DNA of 64,000 nt from Shinella yambaruensis (GTDB lineage: Bacteria > Pseudomonadota > Alphaproteobacteria > Rhizobiales > Rhizobiaceae), in assembly GCF_022899355.1 (NCBI RefSeq), contig NZ_JALJCK010000001.1:124001-188000 (forward strand), in the 5' to 3' direction. A model generated the notes under the pieces. That model saw only the letters and a program-made list of their open reading frames with translations. It ran no database searches and was not told the origin of the DNA. This document shows, piece by piece, positions 1 through 9,519 of this stretch. The number at the start of each line of letters is the position of its first letter. The first letter of the stretch is position 1. Made by a program: the position numbers and the translations under genes.

Positions 1-1
1 G

Positions 2-1468
2 CTCGACCTCACCCAGGACGCGCTGCGCGCCCGCGACATCAATGTCGACCTTTCCGGTTTCAACGATGCGATGCAGCGCCAGAAGGCGGAAGCGCGGGCG
101 AACTGGTCCGGCTCCGGCGACAAGGCGACGGAAGCGGTCTGGTTCGAGCTGAAGGAAAAACACGGCGCGACCGAGTTCCTCGGATACGACACCGAGGCGG
201 CCGAGGGCGTGGTGCAGGCGATCGTCAGGGACGGCAGGACGATCGACGGCGCCAGTGCCGGCGACACTGTGCAGATCGTCGTCAACCAGACGCCGTTCTA
301 CGGCGAATCGGGCGGCCAGATGGGCGATACGGGCGTGATCGCCAGCGACCATGCGCGCCTTTTGGTGACCGACACGCAGAAGAAGGGCGAGGGCGTCTTC
401 GTCCACAGCGCCGTCGTCGAGAGCGGCAAGCTTGCCGTCGGCGATGCCGTGGCGCTGACGGTGGACCATGCCCGCCGCGCGCGCCTTCGCGCCAACCACT
501 CCGCCACTCACCTGCTGCACGAGGCGCTGCGCGAGGTGCTCGGCACCCACGTTGCCCAGAAGGGCTCGCTGGTCGCGCCGGAGCGCCTGCGCTTCGACGT
601 CTCGCATCCCAAGCCCATGTCGGCGGAGGAGCTGCGCGTCATCGAGGACATGGCGAACGAGATCATCGTGCAGAACGCCCCGGTCACCACCCGCCTGATG
701 ACGGTGGACGATGCGATCGCGGAAGGCGCCATGGCACTCTTCGGCGAGAAATACGGCGACGAGGTGCGCGTGGTCTCCATGGGCACCGGCCTGCACGGCG
801 CCAAGGCGAACCGGCCCTATTCGGTCGAGCTCTGCGGCGGCACGCATGTGTCGGCGACCGGCGAGATCGGCCTCGTGCGCATCCTTTCGGAGAGCGCCGT
901 CGGCTCCGGCGTGCGCCGTCTGGAAGCGCTGACGGGCGAGGCGGCCCGCGCCTACCTTGCCGAGCAGGACGAGCGCGTGAAGGCGCTCGCCACGACGCTG
1001 AAGGCGCAGCCGGGCGACGTGCTCGCCCGCGTCGAGGCGCTGGTCGAGGAGCGCCGCAAGCTGGAGCGCGAACTGACCGAGGCGAAGAAGAAGCTGGCGC
1101 TGTCGGGCGGCACCGCCGGCGGCGACGAGGGCGTGCGCGAGGTCGCGGGCGTGAAATATCTCGGCAAGGTCGTCACAGGTGTCGAGCCGAAGGACCTGAA
1201 GAGCCTTGCCGACGACGGCAAGAAGAGCCTCGGATCCGGCATCGTCACGTTCGTCGGCGTCTCGGCGGACGGCAAGGCGAGCGCCGTGGTCGCCGTCACC
1301 GACGACCTCACCGGCCGCTACAGCGCCGTCGATCTCGTGCGCCGCGCCTCCGAAGCGCTCGGCGGCAAGGGCGGCGGCGGGCGTCCCGATATGGCGCAGG
1401 CCGGCGGCCCGGACGGCGCCAGGGCAGGCGCGGCGATCGAGGCGGTTGCCGGCGCCATCGCCGGCTGA
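2..1468 (+). CDS. alaS: Alanyl-tRNA synthetase, C-terminal part (5' end outside window)
   Basis: Charges tRNA-Ala with alanine in the cytoplasm and edits mischarged Ser/Gly. The frame is open from base 2, so only about 488 of the usual 880 or so residues are present; the class II catalytic core lies upstream. Visible parts are the editing domain, with the zinc motifs [11 protein letters not shown] (about residue 165 of the fragment) and ELCGGTHV (about residue 278), then a charged helical linker and the C-Ala domain ending in a Gly-rich segment [16 protein letters not shown] typical of the family. A strong terminator follows 256 bases downstream, after a palindromic repeat. Identification is certain from the zinc motifs and the C-terminal signature. 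Confidence 0.97.
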   Translation, partial: LDLTQDALRARDINVDLSGFNDAMQRQKAEARANWSGSGDKATEAVWFELKEKHGATEFLGYDTEAAEGVVQAIVRDGRTIDGASAGDTVQIVVNQTPFYGESGGQMGDTGVIASDHARLLVTDTQKKGEGVFVHSAVVESGKLAVGDAVALTVDHARRARLRANHSATHLLHEALREVLGTHVAQKGSLVAPERLRFDVSHPKPMSAEELRVIEDMANEIIVQNAPVTTRLMTVDDAIAEGAMALFGEKYGDEVRVVSMGTGLHGAKANRPYSVELCGGTHVSATGEIGLVRILSESAVGSGVRRLEALTGEAARAYLAEQDERVKALATTLKAQPGDVLARVEALVEERRKLERELTEAKKKLALSGGTAGGDEGVREVAGVKYLGKVVTGVEPKDLKSLADDGKKSLGSGIVTFVGVSADGKASAVVAVTDDLTGRYSAVDLVRRASEALGGKGGGGRPDMAQAGGPDGARAGAAIEAVAGAIAG

Positions 1469-1538
1469 ACCTTCCCGCGGCCGCGCGATCGCCTGTGCCT
1501 CCACAAGGGTAGGCGATCATATATCGAGTTCGACCCTG

Positions 1539-1674
1539 CCCCATTCCCTTCTCCCCCGCGGGGAGAAGGTGGCCCGAAGGGATGAGGGGGTGGCTCTGAC
1601 AGAGCCTTCGCGCTTTGGACATCCCCTCATCCGCCTACCGGCACCTTCTTGCCGCGGGGGAGAAGGGAATGGGG
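1539..1674. repeat. RIME-like palindromic intergenic element
   Basis: Two arms of about 33 bases (1539-1571 and 1642-1674) are near-perfect inverted copies built on CCCCATTCCCTTCTCCC. An inner pair (1580-1590 and 1621-1631, GGATGAGGGG and its complement) is nested inside. The structure resembles the rhizobial intergenic mosaic elements (RIMEs); that family name is from memory of the motif and not from a search. Together with the alaS terminator it fills most of the 338-base gap between alaS and the next gene. Confidence 0.75.
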
Positions 1675-1723
1675 TGGCGTTTCATTCCCCATGCGACGAC
1701 CCTGCACGCAAGGAACGGATCAC

Positions 1724-1754
1724 GGCGGCGGGCTTCGGCCCGCCGCTTTTGTTT
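1724..1754 (+). terminator. Rho-independent terminator of alaS
   Basis: A 9-bp perfect stem GCGGCGGGC / GCCCGCCGC closed by a TTCG tetraloop (1725-1746) is followed by TTTTGTTT. This is the strongest terminator in the window and lies after the repeat element. Confidence 0.9.
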
Positions 1755-1806
1755 GCGAAGTCTTCAAGGTTTGCCCCTAGCATCCTGCGCGTGCGGAGTG
1801 CGTATT

Positions 1807-3033
1807 TTGATTGAAGACATCATCAGCATCTCAACCTTGATGATCTGTACGTTCCTGGCGACGACCGCCGTCGGGATTTTCATGCTGCAGGTGTGGCTGA
1901 CCGACCGGCGGCACAGGGCGGCCGGCTACTGGTGCCTGTCCATGTGGGTCGGCTCGCTCTGCACGCTGCTGTTCGCGCTGCGCTCCGTCGGCCCGCCGCT
2001 CCTGACCGTCGGCCTCGGCAATGCGCTCGCCGCCTGCGGCTATGCGTTCATGTGGGCCGGCTTCCGCGTCTTCGATCGCCGCCGCGTTTATCGTTCCGTC
2101 GTTCTGGCCGGCCCCGTCCTGTGGGGCCTCGTCTATCTTCTCGTCCCGCAGGTGTCGGAGGATGTGAACAACCGCATCATCGTCAGCTCGACCATCATCA
2201 CCGCCTATTGCCTGTGGATCGGCATCGACATCTGGCGCGGGCACCGCACCGAGCCGCTGCCGACCCGCATGCTTGCGGCGGCCTTTTTCGTCAGCCACGG
2301 CATCATCTATGGCCTGCGCATTCCCATGGCGATCGTCCTGCCTGCGGCCTTCGGCCATGGCACGGCCTATTCCGCCTGGTTCGCGGTCTTCTCCCTGGAA
2401 CTGTTCGCCCATACGATCCTTGCCGCCGTCGCCATGCTGGTGCTGATCAAGGAGCGGGGCGAGGCGCTCTACCGCCAGGCCTCGCGCACCGACGCGCTGA
2501 CCGGCATCGCCAACCGCGGCTCGTTCCTGGACGACATGCAGAAACTGCTGGGCGACCGGCGGCAGGGCACGCTGATGATCTTCGATCTCGACCGGTTCAA
2601 GGCGATCAACGACACCTACGGCCACGTCGCCGGCGATCTCGTGCTGAAGCGGTTTTCCGCGCAGGTCGCCGCCCGCCTGGAGGCGAACATGTTGTTCTGC
2701 CGCTTCGGCGGCGAGGAATTCGCGCTCTTTGCGCCGGGGCGCGACATGGCGCCCGCCGAACAGTTCGCCGAGGCGCTGCGGCTGGAGGTCGCCGCCCTGC
2801 CGGTGCGCGCCGGGGATGACGAGATCGCGGTCTCGGTCAGCATCGGCCTTGCGGATGTCGCGACCTTCGGAGCGGATTTCGACCGCCTGCATTCGGCGGC
2901 CGACGGCGCGCTCTATGCGGCCAAGGAGGCCGGCCGCAACCAGGTGAAGCGCGCGGCGCCCTCTCTGGGGCTTCCGGGTGTCGCCGAGCGCATGAGAAAC
3001 CCGGCCGCTTCGGATGTCGCCCGCGCCGGCTGA
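1807..3033 (+). CDS. Membrane-bound diguanylate cyclase (GGDEF)
   Basis: Makes cyclic di-GMP from two GTP at the inner membrane. The first 215 or so residues form several hydrophobic helices (six or seven by eye) with no recognised sensor domain. A GGDEF domain follows, with the metal and substrate region FDLDRFKAINDTYGH and the active motif GGEEF near residues 301-305, so it looks catalytically competent. The RxxD inhibitory site expected just upstream of GGEEF is absent. The start is uncertain: TTG at 1807 gives MIEDIISIST; ATG at 1840 is the next choice and would cut into the first helix. It lies tail to tail with the SulP gene. Confidence 0.88.
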   Translation: MIEDIISISTLMICTFLATTAVGIFMLQVWLTDRRHRAAGYWCLSMWVGSLCTLLFALRSVGPPLLTVGLGNALAACGYAFMWAGFRVFDRRRVYRSVVLAGPVLWGLVYLLVPQVSEDVNNRIIVSSTIITAYCLWIGIDIWRGHRTEPLPTRMLAAAFFVSHGIIYGLRIPMAIVLPAAFGHGTAYSAWFAVFSLELFAHTILAAVAMLVLIKERGEALYRQASRTDALTGIANRGSFLDDMQKLLGDRRQGTLMIFDLDRFKAINDTYGHVAGDLVLKRFSAQVAARLEANMLFCRFGGEEFALFAPGRDMAPAEQFAEALRLEVAALPVRAGDDEIAVSVSIGLADVATFGADFDRLHSAADGALYAAKEAGRNQVKRAAPSLGLPGVAERMRNPAASDVARAG

Positions 3034-3101
3034 GGCGTCTGCGCTTTCCTTTGCATGACAAGCATCGGACGGAGAGCCGTTCGCGCCGCTCCGGCGCGGT
3101 T

Positions 3102-4775
3102 TCAGCGCGTGGTCGCCGCGATCTCGCCCATCGCGGCGTCCACGGTGGCCGTGAAGGTGACGCGCGGGGCGTGCAGCTCGTGGGCTTCCAGCATGCGGCG
3201 CATGTCGGGCTTCAGGCCCGTGATGAAGACGCGCACGCCGGCCCGCTCGGCCTTGCGCACCAGGCCCTCGATGACGCTGGCGGCGGTGGAATCGAGCAGC
3301 GGCACGTCGGCGCAGTCGAGCACGAAATTGCGCCGCTGGTCGGCGATGCGGTCGAGCACGGAGCCGACGCTGGCCGCCGCGCCGAAGAAGAAGACGCCGC
3401 TGATGCGGTAGATCACCGTATCCGGATCGTCGCCGGCGACCGGCCGCTCGGGCAGGCCGCTGTCCTCGCCGGCATTCTCGATCGCCCGCACGACGCGCGG
3501 CACCGTCTCCTCGCGGATGTCGACGGACTTGCCCATGCGGTCGATGAACAGCACCGCGCCGAGCAGGAAGCCGACGACGATGCCCTCCGTCAGGTCGCGG
3601 AAGACGACCAGCAGGAAGGTGACGACGAGCACCGCCGCATCGCCGCGCGAGGAGCGGAAGAGGGCGGCGATGGCCGGGCGCTCCACCATGTTGAACGCGA
3701 CGACCGCCAGCACGCCGGCGAGCGCGGCGAGCGGGATATAGCTGGCGAGCGGCGCGGCGACGAGCATGAAGAGCAGCAGGAAGACCGCGTGCAGCATGCC
3801 GGAGACCGGGCTGGTGGCGCCGGAGCGCACGTTCGTGGCGGTGCGGGCGATGGTGCCCGTCACGCAGATGCCGCCGAAGAGCGCCGAGCCGACATTGGCG
3901 ACTCCTTGGGCGATAAGCTCCATGCTGGAGCGGTGCCTGCGCCCCGTCATGCCGTCGGCGACGACGGCCGAGAGCAGCGATTCGATGGCGCCGAGCAGCG
4001 TGAAGGCGACGGCATCCGGCAGGACGGCGAGCACGAGCTCGGGGGAGAAGGACGGCAGCGCGGGCAGGGGCAGGCCGCGCGGAATGCCGTTGAAGCGGGT
4101 GCCGATCGTGTCCGCCGGCAGGGCGAGAAGCGCGGTGGCGAACGAGGCGATGGTGACGGCGATGAGCAGGTTCGGCCAGCTCGGGCGGAAGCGGCGCAAC
4201 AGCAGGATGACGGCGATGGTGAGGCCGGCGACGCCGAAGGCGGCCGGATTGAAGCTGGGCCGGGCGGCCCAGAGCGCCTCGAGCTTCTCGACGATCGGCC
4301 CCGGCTCGCGCCCGTCCAGCTTCAGGCCGAACAGTTCGCCGATCTGGCTGGCGAAGATGATGACGGCGATGCCGGCCGTGAAGCCGACCGTCACGGGATA
4401 GGGGATGAACTTGATGTACTTGCCGAGCCTGAGATAACCGGCCAGCGCGAGCATGAGGCCGGAGAGCAGCGTGGCGACCAGCAGGCCCTCGACGCCGTGG
4501 CGGGCGACCGTGGCCGAGACGAGCACGATGAAGGCGCCGGCCGGCCCGCCGACCTGGAAGCGGCTGCCGCCGAGCGCGGAAACGAGGAAGCCGCCGATGA
4601 TGGCGGTGTAGAGGCCGCGGTCCGGCGTGACGCCGGAGGCGATGGCGATCGCCATGGACAGCGGCAGCGCGACGATCGCCACCGTGAGGCCGGCCAGCGC
4701 ATCGGCCTTGAAACGCGCGGGGCCATAGCCCTCCGCGAAAACGCTGGCGAGCTTCGGCGTCAAGGTATCGGTCAT
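3102..4775 (-). CDS. SulP family anion permease with STAS domain
   Basis: Predicted inner-membrane secondary transporter for sulfate or another small anion such as bicarbonate; the substrate cannot be read from sequence. The 557-residue protein has an N-terminal membrane region of 10-14 helices with SulP features (ALPLSMAIAIASGVTPDRGLY, GGSRFQVGGPAG) and a C-terminal STAS domain (about 450-545) containing FVLDCADVPLLDSTAA. The ATG at 4775 (MTDTLTPKLA) fits the family start; upstream in-frame codons add only a low-complexity extension. It stands alone, divergent from the AraC-type regulator across 184 bases. Confidence 0.9.
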   Translation of the reverse strand: MTDTLTPKLASVFAEGYGPARFKADALAGLTVAIVALPLSMAIAIASGVTPDRGLYTAIIGGFLVSALGGSRFQVGGPAGAFIVLVSATVARHGVEGLLVATLLSGLMLALAGYLRLGKYIKFIPYPVTVGFTAGIAVIIFASQIGELFGLKLDGREPGPIVEKLEALWAARPSFNPAAFGVAGLTIAVILLLRRFRPSWPNLLIAVTIASFATALLALPADTIGTRFNGIPRGLPLPALPSFSPELVLAVLPDAVAFTLLGAIESLLSAVVADGMTGRRHRSSMELIAQGVANVGSALFGGICVTGTIARTATNVRSGATSPVSGMLHAVFLLLFMLVAAPLASYIPLAALAGVLAVVAFNMVERPAIAALFRSSRGDAAVLVVTFLLVVFRDLTEGIVVGFLLGAVLFIDRMGKSVDIREETVPRVVRAIENAGEDSGLPERPVAGDDPDTVIYRISGVFFFGAAASVGSVLDRIADQRRNFVLDCADVPLLDSTAASVIEGLVRKAERAGVRVFITGLKPDMRRMLEAHELHAPRVTFTATVDAAMGEIAATTR

Positions 4776-4959
4776 GGGTGCCTCGGAAGGCCGGAGGATG
4801 GAGTAAGGGAGGGCCGGCGGGGGCATCTCACGCCGAGTCGCCCGTTTTTGCAATGGCACAAGGCAAGGCTATGCAGAAATTGCAGAGCATGACAGAAGCG
4901 CAGGATTTGTGAAATCGCTCCGTGCTTGGTTGAATGCGTTCCGGCGAGAGGGAAGCGGC

Positions 4960-5829
4960 ATGAGCGAGAGCGGGATCTGGGCGGCCTATGAGAAACGCCT
5001 GCTGCGGGTTTCCGCCTATATCCACGAGCACCTGGAAGAGGATCTCGACCTCGACCGGCTGTCGGAGATCGCCTGCCTTTCCGCCCATCACTGGCACCGC
5101 GTCTACCGCGCCGTGCACAACGAGACGCTGGCGGCAACCGTCCGCCGGCTGCGTCTGCACCGTGCGGCGGGCGATCTGGTGCGCAGCGACCGCTCCGTCC
5201 GGGACATTGCCGCGCGATGGGGGTACGCCAACCTCCAGTCCTTCACGCGTACCTTCGCGGCTGCCTATGGCATGCCGCCGGCACGCTACCGCAAGGAGGG
5301 CTCCCATCGCGCCTACGAACCCGAGAACGACAAGGAGTGCTCCCGCATGTTCGACGTGACCATCCGCACCATTCCCGAGCAGACGCTGCTCGCCGTTGCC
5401 CATTCCGGTTCCTACATGGGCATCGGCAAGGCCTTCGAGGCGCTGCATGGCGCGCTCTTCTCCCGCAACCTCTTCCGGCCGGACATGCGCATGATCGGCG
5501 TCTTCCTCGACGATCCCGATCTCGTGGCGGAGGAGGAGCTTCGCTCCTTCGCCTGCGTGACGGCGGATGCGACCATTCCCGCCGAGGCGCCGCTCGATCG
5601 CCGCACGCTGGCGGGCGGCGACTATGCGGTGCTGCGCCACCAGGGTCCCTATGCCGATATGGGCGCGGCCTATCGCTGGCTCTACGGCACATGGCTGCCG
5701 GCCTCGGGACGCTCGATCCGCGACGAGGTGATGTTCGAGGCCTATCTCAACAATCCGCGCGAGGTTGCGCCGAACGCGCTTCTGACGGAAATATGCCTGC
5801 CGCTCCAGCCGGCCGAAGCCGCGGCCTGA
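4960..5829 (+). CDS. AraC-family regulator with GyrI-like effector domain
   Basis: Transcription regulator of 289 residues. Residues of about 10-112 hold a tandem helix-turn-helix AraC domain (LDRLSEIACLSAHHWHRVYR, then SVRDIAARWGYANLQSFTRT and the PARYR end). About 128-283 is a GyrI-like small-molecule-binding domain (TIRTIPEQTLLAVAHSGSYM, DYAVLRHQGPY). DNA-binding domain first and GyrI second is the Rob-type arrangement, usually linked to drug or stress sensing. ATG at 4960 is preceded by GAGAGGGA and is preferred to the ATG at 4909. The divergent SulP gene or the convergent glutathione transferase could be targets, but nothing in the sequence shows this. Confidence 0.9.
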   Translation: MSESGIWAAYEKRLLRVSAYIHEHLEEDLDLDRLSEIACLSAHHWHRVYRAVHNETLAATVRRLRLHRAAGDLVRSDRSVRDIAARWGYANLQSFTRTFAAAYGMPPARYRKEGSHRAYEPENDKECSRMFDVTIRTIPEQTLLAVAHSGSYMGIGKAFEALHGALFSRNLFRPDMRMIGVFLDDPDLVAEEELRSFACVTADATIPAEAPLDRRTLAGGDYAVLRHQGPYADMGAAYRWLYGTWLPASGRSIRDEVMFEAYLNNPREVAPNALLTEICLPLQPAEAAA

Positions 5830-5857
5830 ACGGCAGGTGGCTGGCGGTAAGCCCGCC

Positions 5858-6493
5858 CTAACCCTTCGCCGCCTGAAGCTGGCGGTGCATCTCCTCGTCG
5901 TCGATCGCGGTCGCGCGCTTGCTGGCCGGCCGCTCCTTCAGGCGATCCCAATAGGCCTTGAATTCCGGCCGGGGCTCCAGCGAGCCGAATTGCAGGCCCC
6001 AGCTGATATGGGCGCCGACATAGACATCGGCGGCGGTGAAATTGTCGCCGGCGATGTAGGGACAGCGCGTGACGGCCAGCGACAGGGCGCCCATGACCGC
6101 AGCATAGCTGCCGCAGCCGATGCTGCGCTCGCGCTTCCTGGGAACCTCGATGCCGAAGGCCTTCAGCGAGACCGCCATTTCCAGCGGGCCGGCTGCGAAG
6201 AAGAGCCAGCGGTAGTAATCGCCGCGCTTTTCGGGCGGCGGGGCGAGGCCGGCTTGGGGGAAGGCATCGGCGAGATAGGCGCAGATCGCCGCCGCCTCCG
6301 TCACCACGGTCTGGCCGTGGCGGATGGTCGGCACCTTGCCCATCGGGTTGATCGCCAGGAATTCCGGCGATTTCATCGAGCCGTCGAAGGTCAGCCATTC
6401 GGTGCGATAGGGCGCGCCGACCTCCTCCAGCATCCAGCGGGCGATGCGCCCGCGCGACATCGGGTTGCTATAGAAAACCAGTTCCTCGGCCAT
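5858..6493 (-). CDS. Glutathione S-transferase family protein
   Basis: Cytosolic GST fold of 211 residues. The thioredoxin-like N domain has LVFYSNPMSRGRIARWMLEE (catalytic Ser/Tyr region) and the conserved cis-Pro loop NPMGKVPTI followed by VVTEAAAICAYLA, which binds the gamma-glutamyl part of glutathione. The C-terminal helical domain has FTAADVYVG, matching the N-capping box. The ATG at 6493 has AGAGGAGG 5 bases upstream and is clearly the start. It lies downstream of icd on the same strand but is separated by the icd terminator. Substrate unknown. Confidence 0.92.
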   Translation of the reverse strand: MAEELVFYSNPMSRGRIARWMLEEVGAPYRTEWLTFDGSMKSPEFLAINPMGKVPTIRHGQTVVTEAAAICAYLADAFPQAGLAPPPEKRGDYYRWLFFAAGPLEMAVSLKAFGIEVPRKRERSIGCGSYAAVMGALSLAVTRCPYIAGDNFTAADVYVGAHISWGLQFGSLEPRPEFKAYWDRLKERPASKRATAIDDEEMHRQLQAAKG

Positions 6494-6561
6494 GCCGTCC
6501 TCCTCTTGCAAACCGGCCGGGAGGATAGGGCACACGGGCCCTGCCGCAAGAGGCCGCAACG

Positions 6562-6588
6562 AAAAAGCCCGGCGCTTGGCCGGGCTTT
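6562..6588 (-). terminator. Terminator of icd
   Basis: On the minus strand a 9-bp perfect stem (AAGCCCGGC / GCCGGGCTT, 6565-6573 with 6579-6587) is followed by a T run, 17 bases past the icd stop codon. Confidence 0.85.
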
Positions 6589-6604
6589 CCGTGGTCTTGC
6601 TGGA

Positions 6605-7819
6605 TCAGGCCGCCATGGCCTTCTGGAGGTTCTCGTCGATCTTGTCGAGGAAGCCGGTGGTGGAGAGCCACGGCTGGTCGGGGCCGATGAGGAGCGCGAG
6701 GTCCTTGGTCATGAAGCCCGATTCGACAGTCTCGACGCAGACGCGTTCCAGCGTCTCGGAGAACTTCGCCAGCTCCGCATTGCCATCCAGCTTGGCGCGG
6801 TGGGCAAGGCCACGCGTCCAGGCGAAGATCGAGGCGATCGAGTTGGTCGAGGTTTCCTCGCCCTTCTGGTGCTGGCGGTAGTGGCGCGTCACCGTGCCGT
6901 GCGCGGCTTCGGCTTCGACGGTCTTGCCGTCCGGCGTCATGAGGACCGAGGTCATCAGGCCGAGCGAGCCGAAGCCCTGGGCCACGATGTCGGACTGAAC
7001 GTCGCCGTCGTAGTTCTTGCACGCCCAGACATAGCCGCCGGACCATTTCAGCGCCGAGGCGACCATGTCGTCGATCAGGCGGTGTTCGTACCAGATCTTG
7101 GCTTCCTTGAACTTTTCAGCGAACTCGGCGTCGAAGACCTGCTGGAAGATGTCCTTGAAGCGGCCGTCATAGACCTTGAGGATGGTGTTCTTGGTCGAGA
7201 GATACACCGGCACCTTGCGCTGCAGGCCGTAGTTGAACGACGCGCGGGCGAATTCGGTGATCGAATCGTCGAGGTTGTACATGCCCATGGCGACACCGGC
7301 GGACGGGGCGTCGAACACGTCGTATTCGATTTCCTTGCCGTCCTCGCCGACGAACTTCATCGTCAGCTTGCCCTTGCCGGGGAACTTGAAGTCGGTGGCG
7401 CGGTACTGGTCGCCGAAGGCGTGGCGGCCGACGATGATCGGCTTGGTCCAGCCCGGAACGAGGCGCGGCACGTTCTTGCAGATGATCGGCTCGCGGAAGA
7501 TGACGCCGCCGAGGATGTTGCGGATCGTGCCGTTCGGCGACTTCCACATCTTCTTCAGCTTGAATTCCTCGACGCGGGCCTCGTCCGGCGTGATGGTGGC
7601 GCACTTGACGCCGACGCCGTGCTTCTTGATGGCGTTGGCCGCGTCGATCGTCACCTGGTCGTCGGTGGCGTCGCGGTTCTCCATGCCGAGGTCGTAATAT
7701 TCGAGGTCGATATCCAGGTAAGGATGGATCAGCTTGTCCTTGATGAACTGCCAGATGATGCGCGTCATCTCGTCGCCGTCGAGTTCGACGACGGGGTTGG
7801 CGACCTTGATCTTTGCCAT
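6605..7819 (-). CDS. icd: NADP-dependent isocitrate dehydrogenase
   Basis: TCA-cycle enzyme oxidising isocitrate to 2-oxoglutarate and CO2 with NADP+. The 404-residue length and the sequence ([20 protein letters not shown] start, the substrate loop around [33 protein letters not shown] and [12 protein letters not shown]) are those of the homodimeric eukaryote-like class common in alphaproteobacteria, not the E. coli type. ATG at 7819 gives the family N-terminus; an in-frame 50-residue upstream extension is not conserved-looking. It is transcribed singly, with 215 bases of divergent leader shared with the secreted-protein gene and its own terminator. Confidence 0.97.
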   Translation of the reverse strand: MAKIKVANPVVELDGDEMTRIIWQFIKDKLIHPYLDIDLEYYDLGMENRDATDDQVTIDAANAIKKHGVGVKCATITPDEARVEEFKLKKMWKSPNGTIRNILGGVIFREPIICKNVPRLVPGWTKPIIVGRHAFGDQYRATDFKFPGKGKLTMKFVGEDGKEIEYDVFDAPSAGVAMGMYNLDDSITEFARASFNYGLQRKVPVYLSTKNTILKVYDGRFKDIFQQVFDAEFAEKFKEAKIWYEHRLIDDMVASALKWSGGYVWACKNYDGDVQSDIVAQGFGSLGLMTSVLMTPDGKTVEAEAAHGTVTRHYRQHQKGEETSTNSIASIFAWTRGLAHRAKLDGNAELAKFSETLERVCVETVESGFMTKDLALLIGPDQPWLSTTGFLDKIDENLQKAMAA

Positions 7820-8034
7820 GGAGAGCCTCGTGTTTTGTCGGGGCCTTGCGCCCCGGATCGTGGACTTGAAAGGAACGTTTGGCCCTATAGCATTCGTGGC
7901 CGGGAAGGCAAAGCCGACCAATTGCCGAGACGGTTTATTTTCGCCGGCGTTGAGAATAAGTTTCGCCAAAATTCCGTTTCAGGAAGGCTCTTCGGCGGCC
8001 CGTTCCGGCCCGCCGTCATCCAGTGGAGAATATG

Positions 8035-8616
8035 ATGTCGCGTTTCGGCCTCGTGGCGCTCGCCCTTTTGCTTCCCGTTTCCGTTGCAGCCGCCGATTTC
8101 AAGGCGCCCGTTTCGGAGGTCATGGCGGCCGCGACGGTCAACTGGCAGGACCTGGGCGAGGACACAGACACCGACACGCCGCCGCCCTATACGGACTACT
8201 TCTCCGAGGATTTCCTGAAGCGCCTCTACAGCAAGGATTTCGTTGCGAAATACAAGGCGGCGGCGAAATTCCCGGCCTATGACGACGGCGATTCGCCCTT
8301 CGACTACGATCCGGTGATCGGCGGCCAGGACAGCTGCGCGCTGAAGGACGTGACGACCACCGAGGGGCAACTGGCGAACGGCGCGGAGGACGTGACCGTG
8401 ACCTTCGACAACAGCCATTGCTTCGGCGAGCGGCCTGCCGGCTGGCAGCCGGAAACGCTGGTCTTCAAGATGATCGAGGAGGACGGCCGGGCGGTCATCG
8501 ACGACATCGAGCGCCCGAGCTTCGAGGAGGGCGCCTCCCTGAAGAAGGAAATGGTGGAGATCGCCGAGGCCGGCGCCAATGGCGGCAACGGCAGCGCCGC
8601 CGAATCCCCCGAATGA
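8035..8616 (+). CDS. Secreted protein of unknown function
   Basis: A 193-residue protein with a clear Sec signal peptide (MSRFGLVALALLLPVSVAAA, cleavage after AAA near residue 20). The mature part is acidic, rich in Asp, Glu and Tyr in its first half, with two Cys (SCALKD, HCFGE) that could form a disulfide. The layout (SEDFLKRLYSKDF, YDDGDSPFDYDPVIGGQD, then a C-terminal strand region) recalls the DUF3828-like periplasmic fold, but this is a weak resemblance. GGAGA lies 5 bases before the ATG at 8035; an ATG at 8032 and a GTG at 8023 are alternatives. It precedes the TrmJ-like gene by 69 bases. Confidence 0.8.
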   Translation: MSRFGLVALALLLPVSVAAADFKAPVSEVMAAATVNWQDLGEDTDTDTPPPYTDYFSEDFLKRLYSKDFVAKYKAAAKFPAYDDGDSPFDYDPVIGGQDSCALKDVTTTEGQLANGAEDVTVTFDNSHCFGERPAGWQPETLVFKMIEEDGRAVIDDIERPSFEEGASLKKEMVEIAEAGANGGNGSAAESPE

Positions 8617-8685
8617 GCGGCTTCATGCTTTTCATTTGCCGCTTATTGTGCCAGTGAAGCCCGAACTTTCCAGGGATATTTGGGC

Positions 8686-9519
8686 ATGGCAGGCACGAAC
8701 AGCGAACGCACGCTGATCGCCGAGGGACCGGCGATCATCCTCGTTCATCCGCAACTCGGCGAGAATATCGGCATGGTGGCGCGCGCCATGGCGAATTTCG
8801 GCCTGGCCGAACTGCGCCTCGTCAACCCGCGCGACGGCTGGCCGAGCGAGAAGGCGATCTCCGCCGCCAGCAAGGCCGACCATGTCATCGAGGCGGCGAA
8901 GGTCTATCCGTCGCTGGAAGCGGCCGTCGCCGACCTCGAATTCGTCTATGCGACGACCGCGCGCGACCGCTACGGCTACAAGGAGGTCCGCTCGCCGGTC
9001 GTCGCCGCCGACGACCTGCGCGTGCGCTTCCGCGCCGGGCAGAAGACCGGCATCCTCTTCGGCCGCGAACGCACGGGCCTCACCAACGAGGAAATCGCGC
9101 TCGCCGACGAACTGGTGACCTTCCCGGTCAACCCCGCCTTCGCCTCGCTCAACCTCGCCCAGGCCGTGCTCCTCATGAGCTACGAGTGGATGAAGAGCGG
9201 CCTTGCCTCCGTCAAGGACACGCCCTTCGACGCGCTGCCGCAGCGCCCGGCGAAGAAGGAGGAGCTGCAGGGCCTCTTCGACCATGTGGAGGAGACGCTG
9301 GAGGCGCGCGGCTATTTCCGGCCCGCCGAAAAAAAGCCCAAGCTGGTGGAGAACCTGCGCGCCATCCTGACGCGTCCTTCCTTCACCGGCACGGAGATCC
9401 AGGTCATGCGCGGCATCATCTCCTGCCTCGATCGCTTCACCCGCGAATCGCCGCGCGGCGCGACCAACCCGAACCGCACCCGCAACCGCCGGCCCAAGGT
9501 GCCCCGTGACGACGCATAG
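8686..9519 (+). CDS. TrmH/TrmJ-family RNA 2'-O-methyltransferase
   Basis: SPOUT-class methyltransferase of 277 residues, closest by motif to TrmJ, which 2'-O-methylates tRNA position 32. Motif 1 ([20 protein letters not shown]), motif 2 ([15 protein letters not shown]) and motif 3 ([20 protein letters not shown]) that build the trefoil-knot SAM site are all present in the first 170 residues, followed by a helical C-terminal extension. ATG at 8686 follows CAGGGAT; a TTG at 8680 is the alternative. Its last 14 bases overlap murI, suggesting translational coupling. The exact target nucleotide cannot be told from sequence. Confidence 0.9.
   Translation: MAGTNSERTLIAEGPAIILVHPQLGENIGMVARAMANFGLAELRLVNPRDGWPSEKAISAASKADHVIEAAKVYPSLEAAVADLEFVYATTARDRYGYKEVRSPVVAADDLRVRFRAGQKTGILFGRERTGLTNEEIALADELVTFPVNPAFASLNLAQAVLLMSYEWMKSGLASVKDTPFDALPQRPAKKEELQGLFDHVEETLEARGYFRPAEKKPKLVENLRAILTRPSFTGTEIQVMRGIISCLDRFTRESPRGATNPNRTRNRRPKVPRDDA

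Noticed and set aside
4850-4880. TGGCAC with a following GC-type element as a sigma54 promoter near the AraC-type gene
   Set aside because: The -12 TTGC element is absent at the required spacing.
3051-4892. A plus-strand open frame of 613 codons opposite the SulP gene
   Set aside because: Composition dominated by Arg, Gly, Asp and His; shadow of a clear transporter gene.
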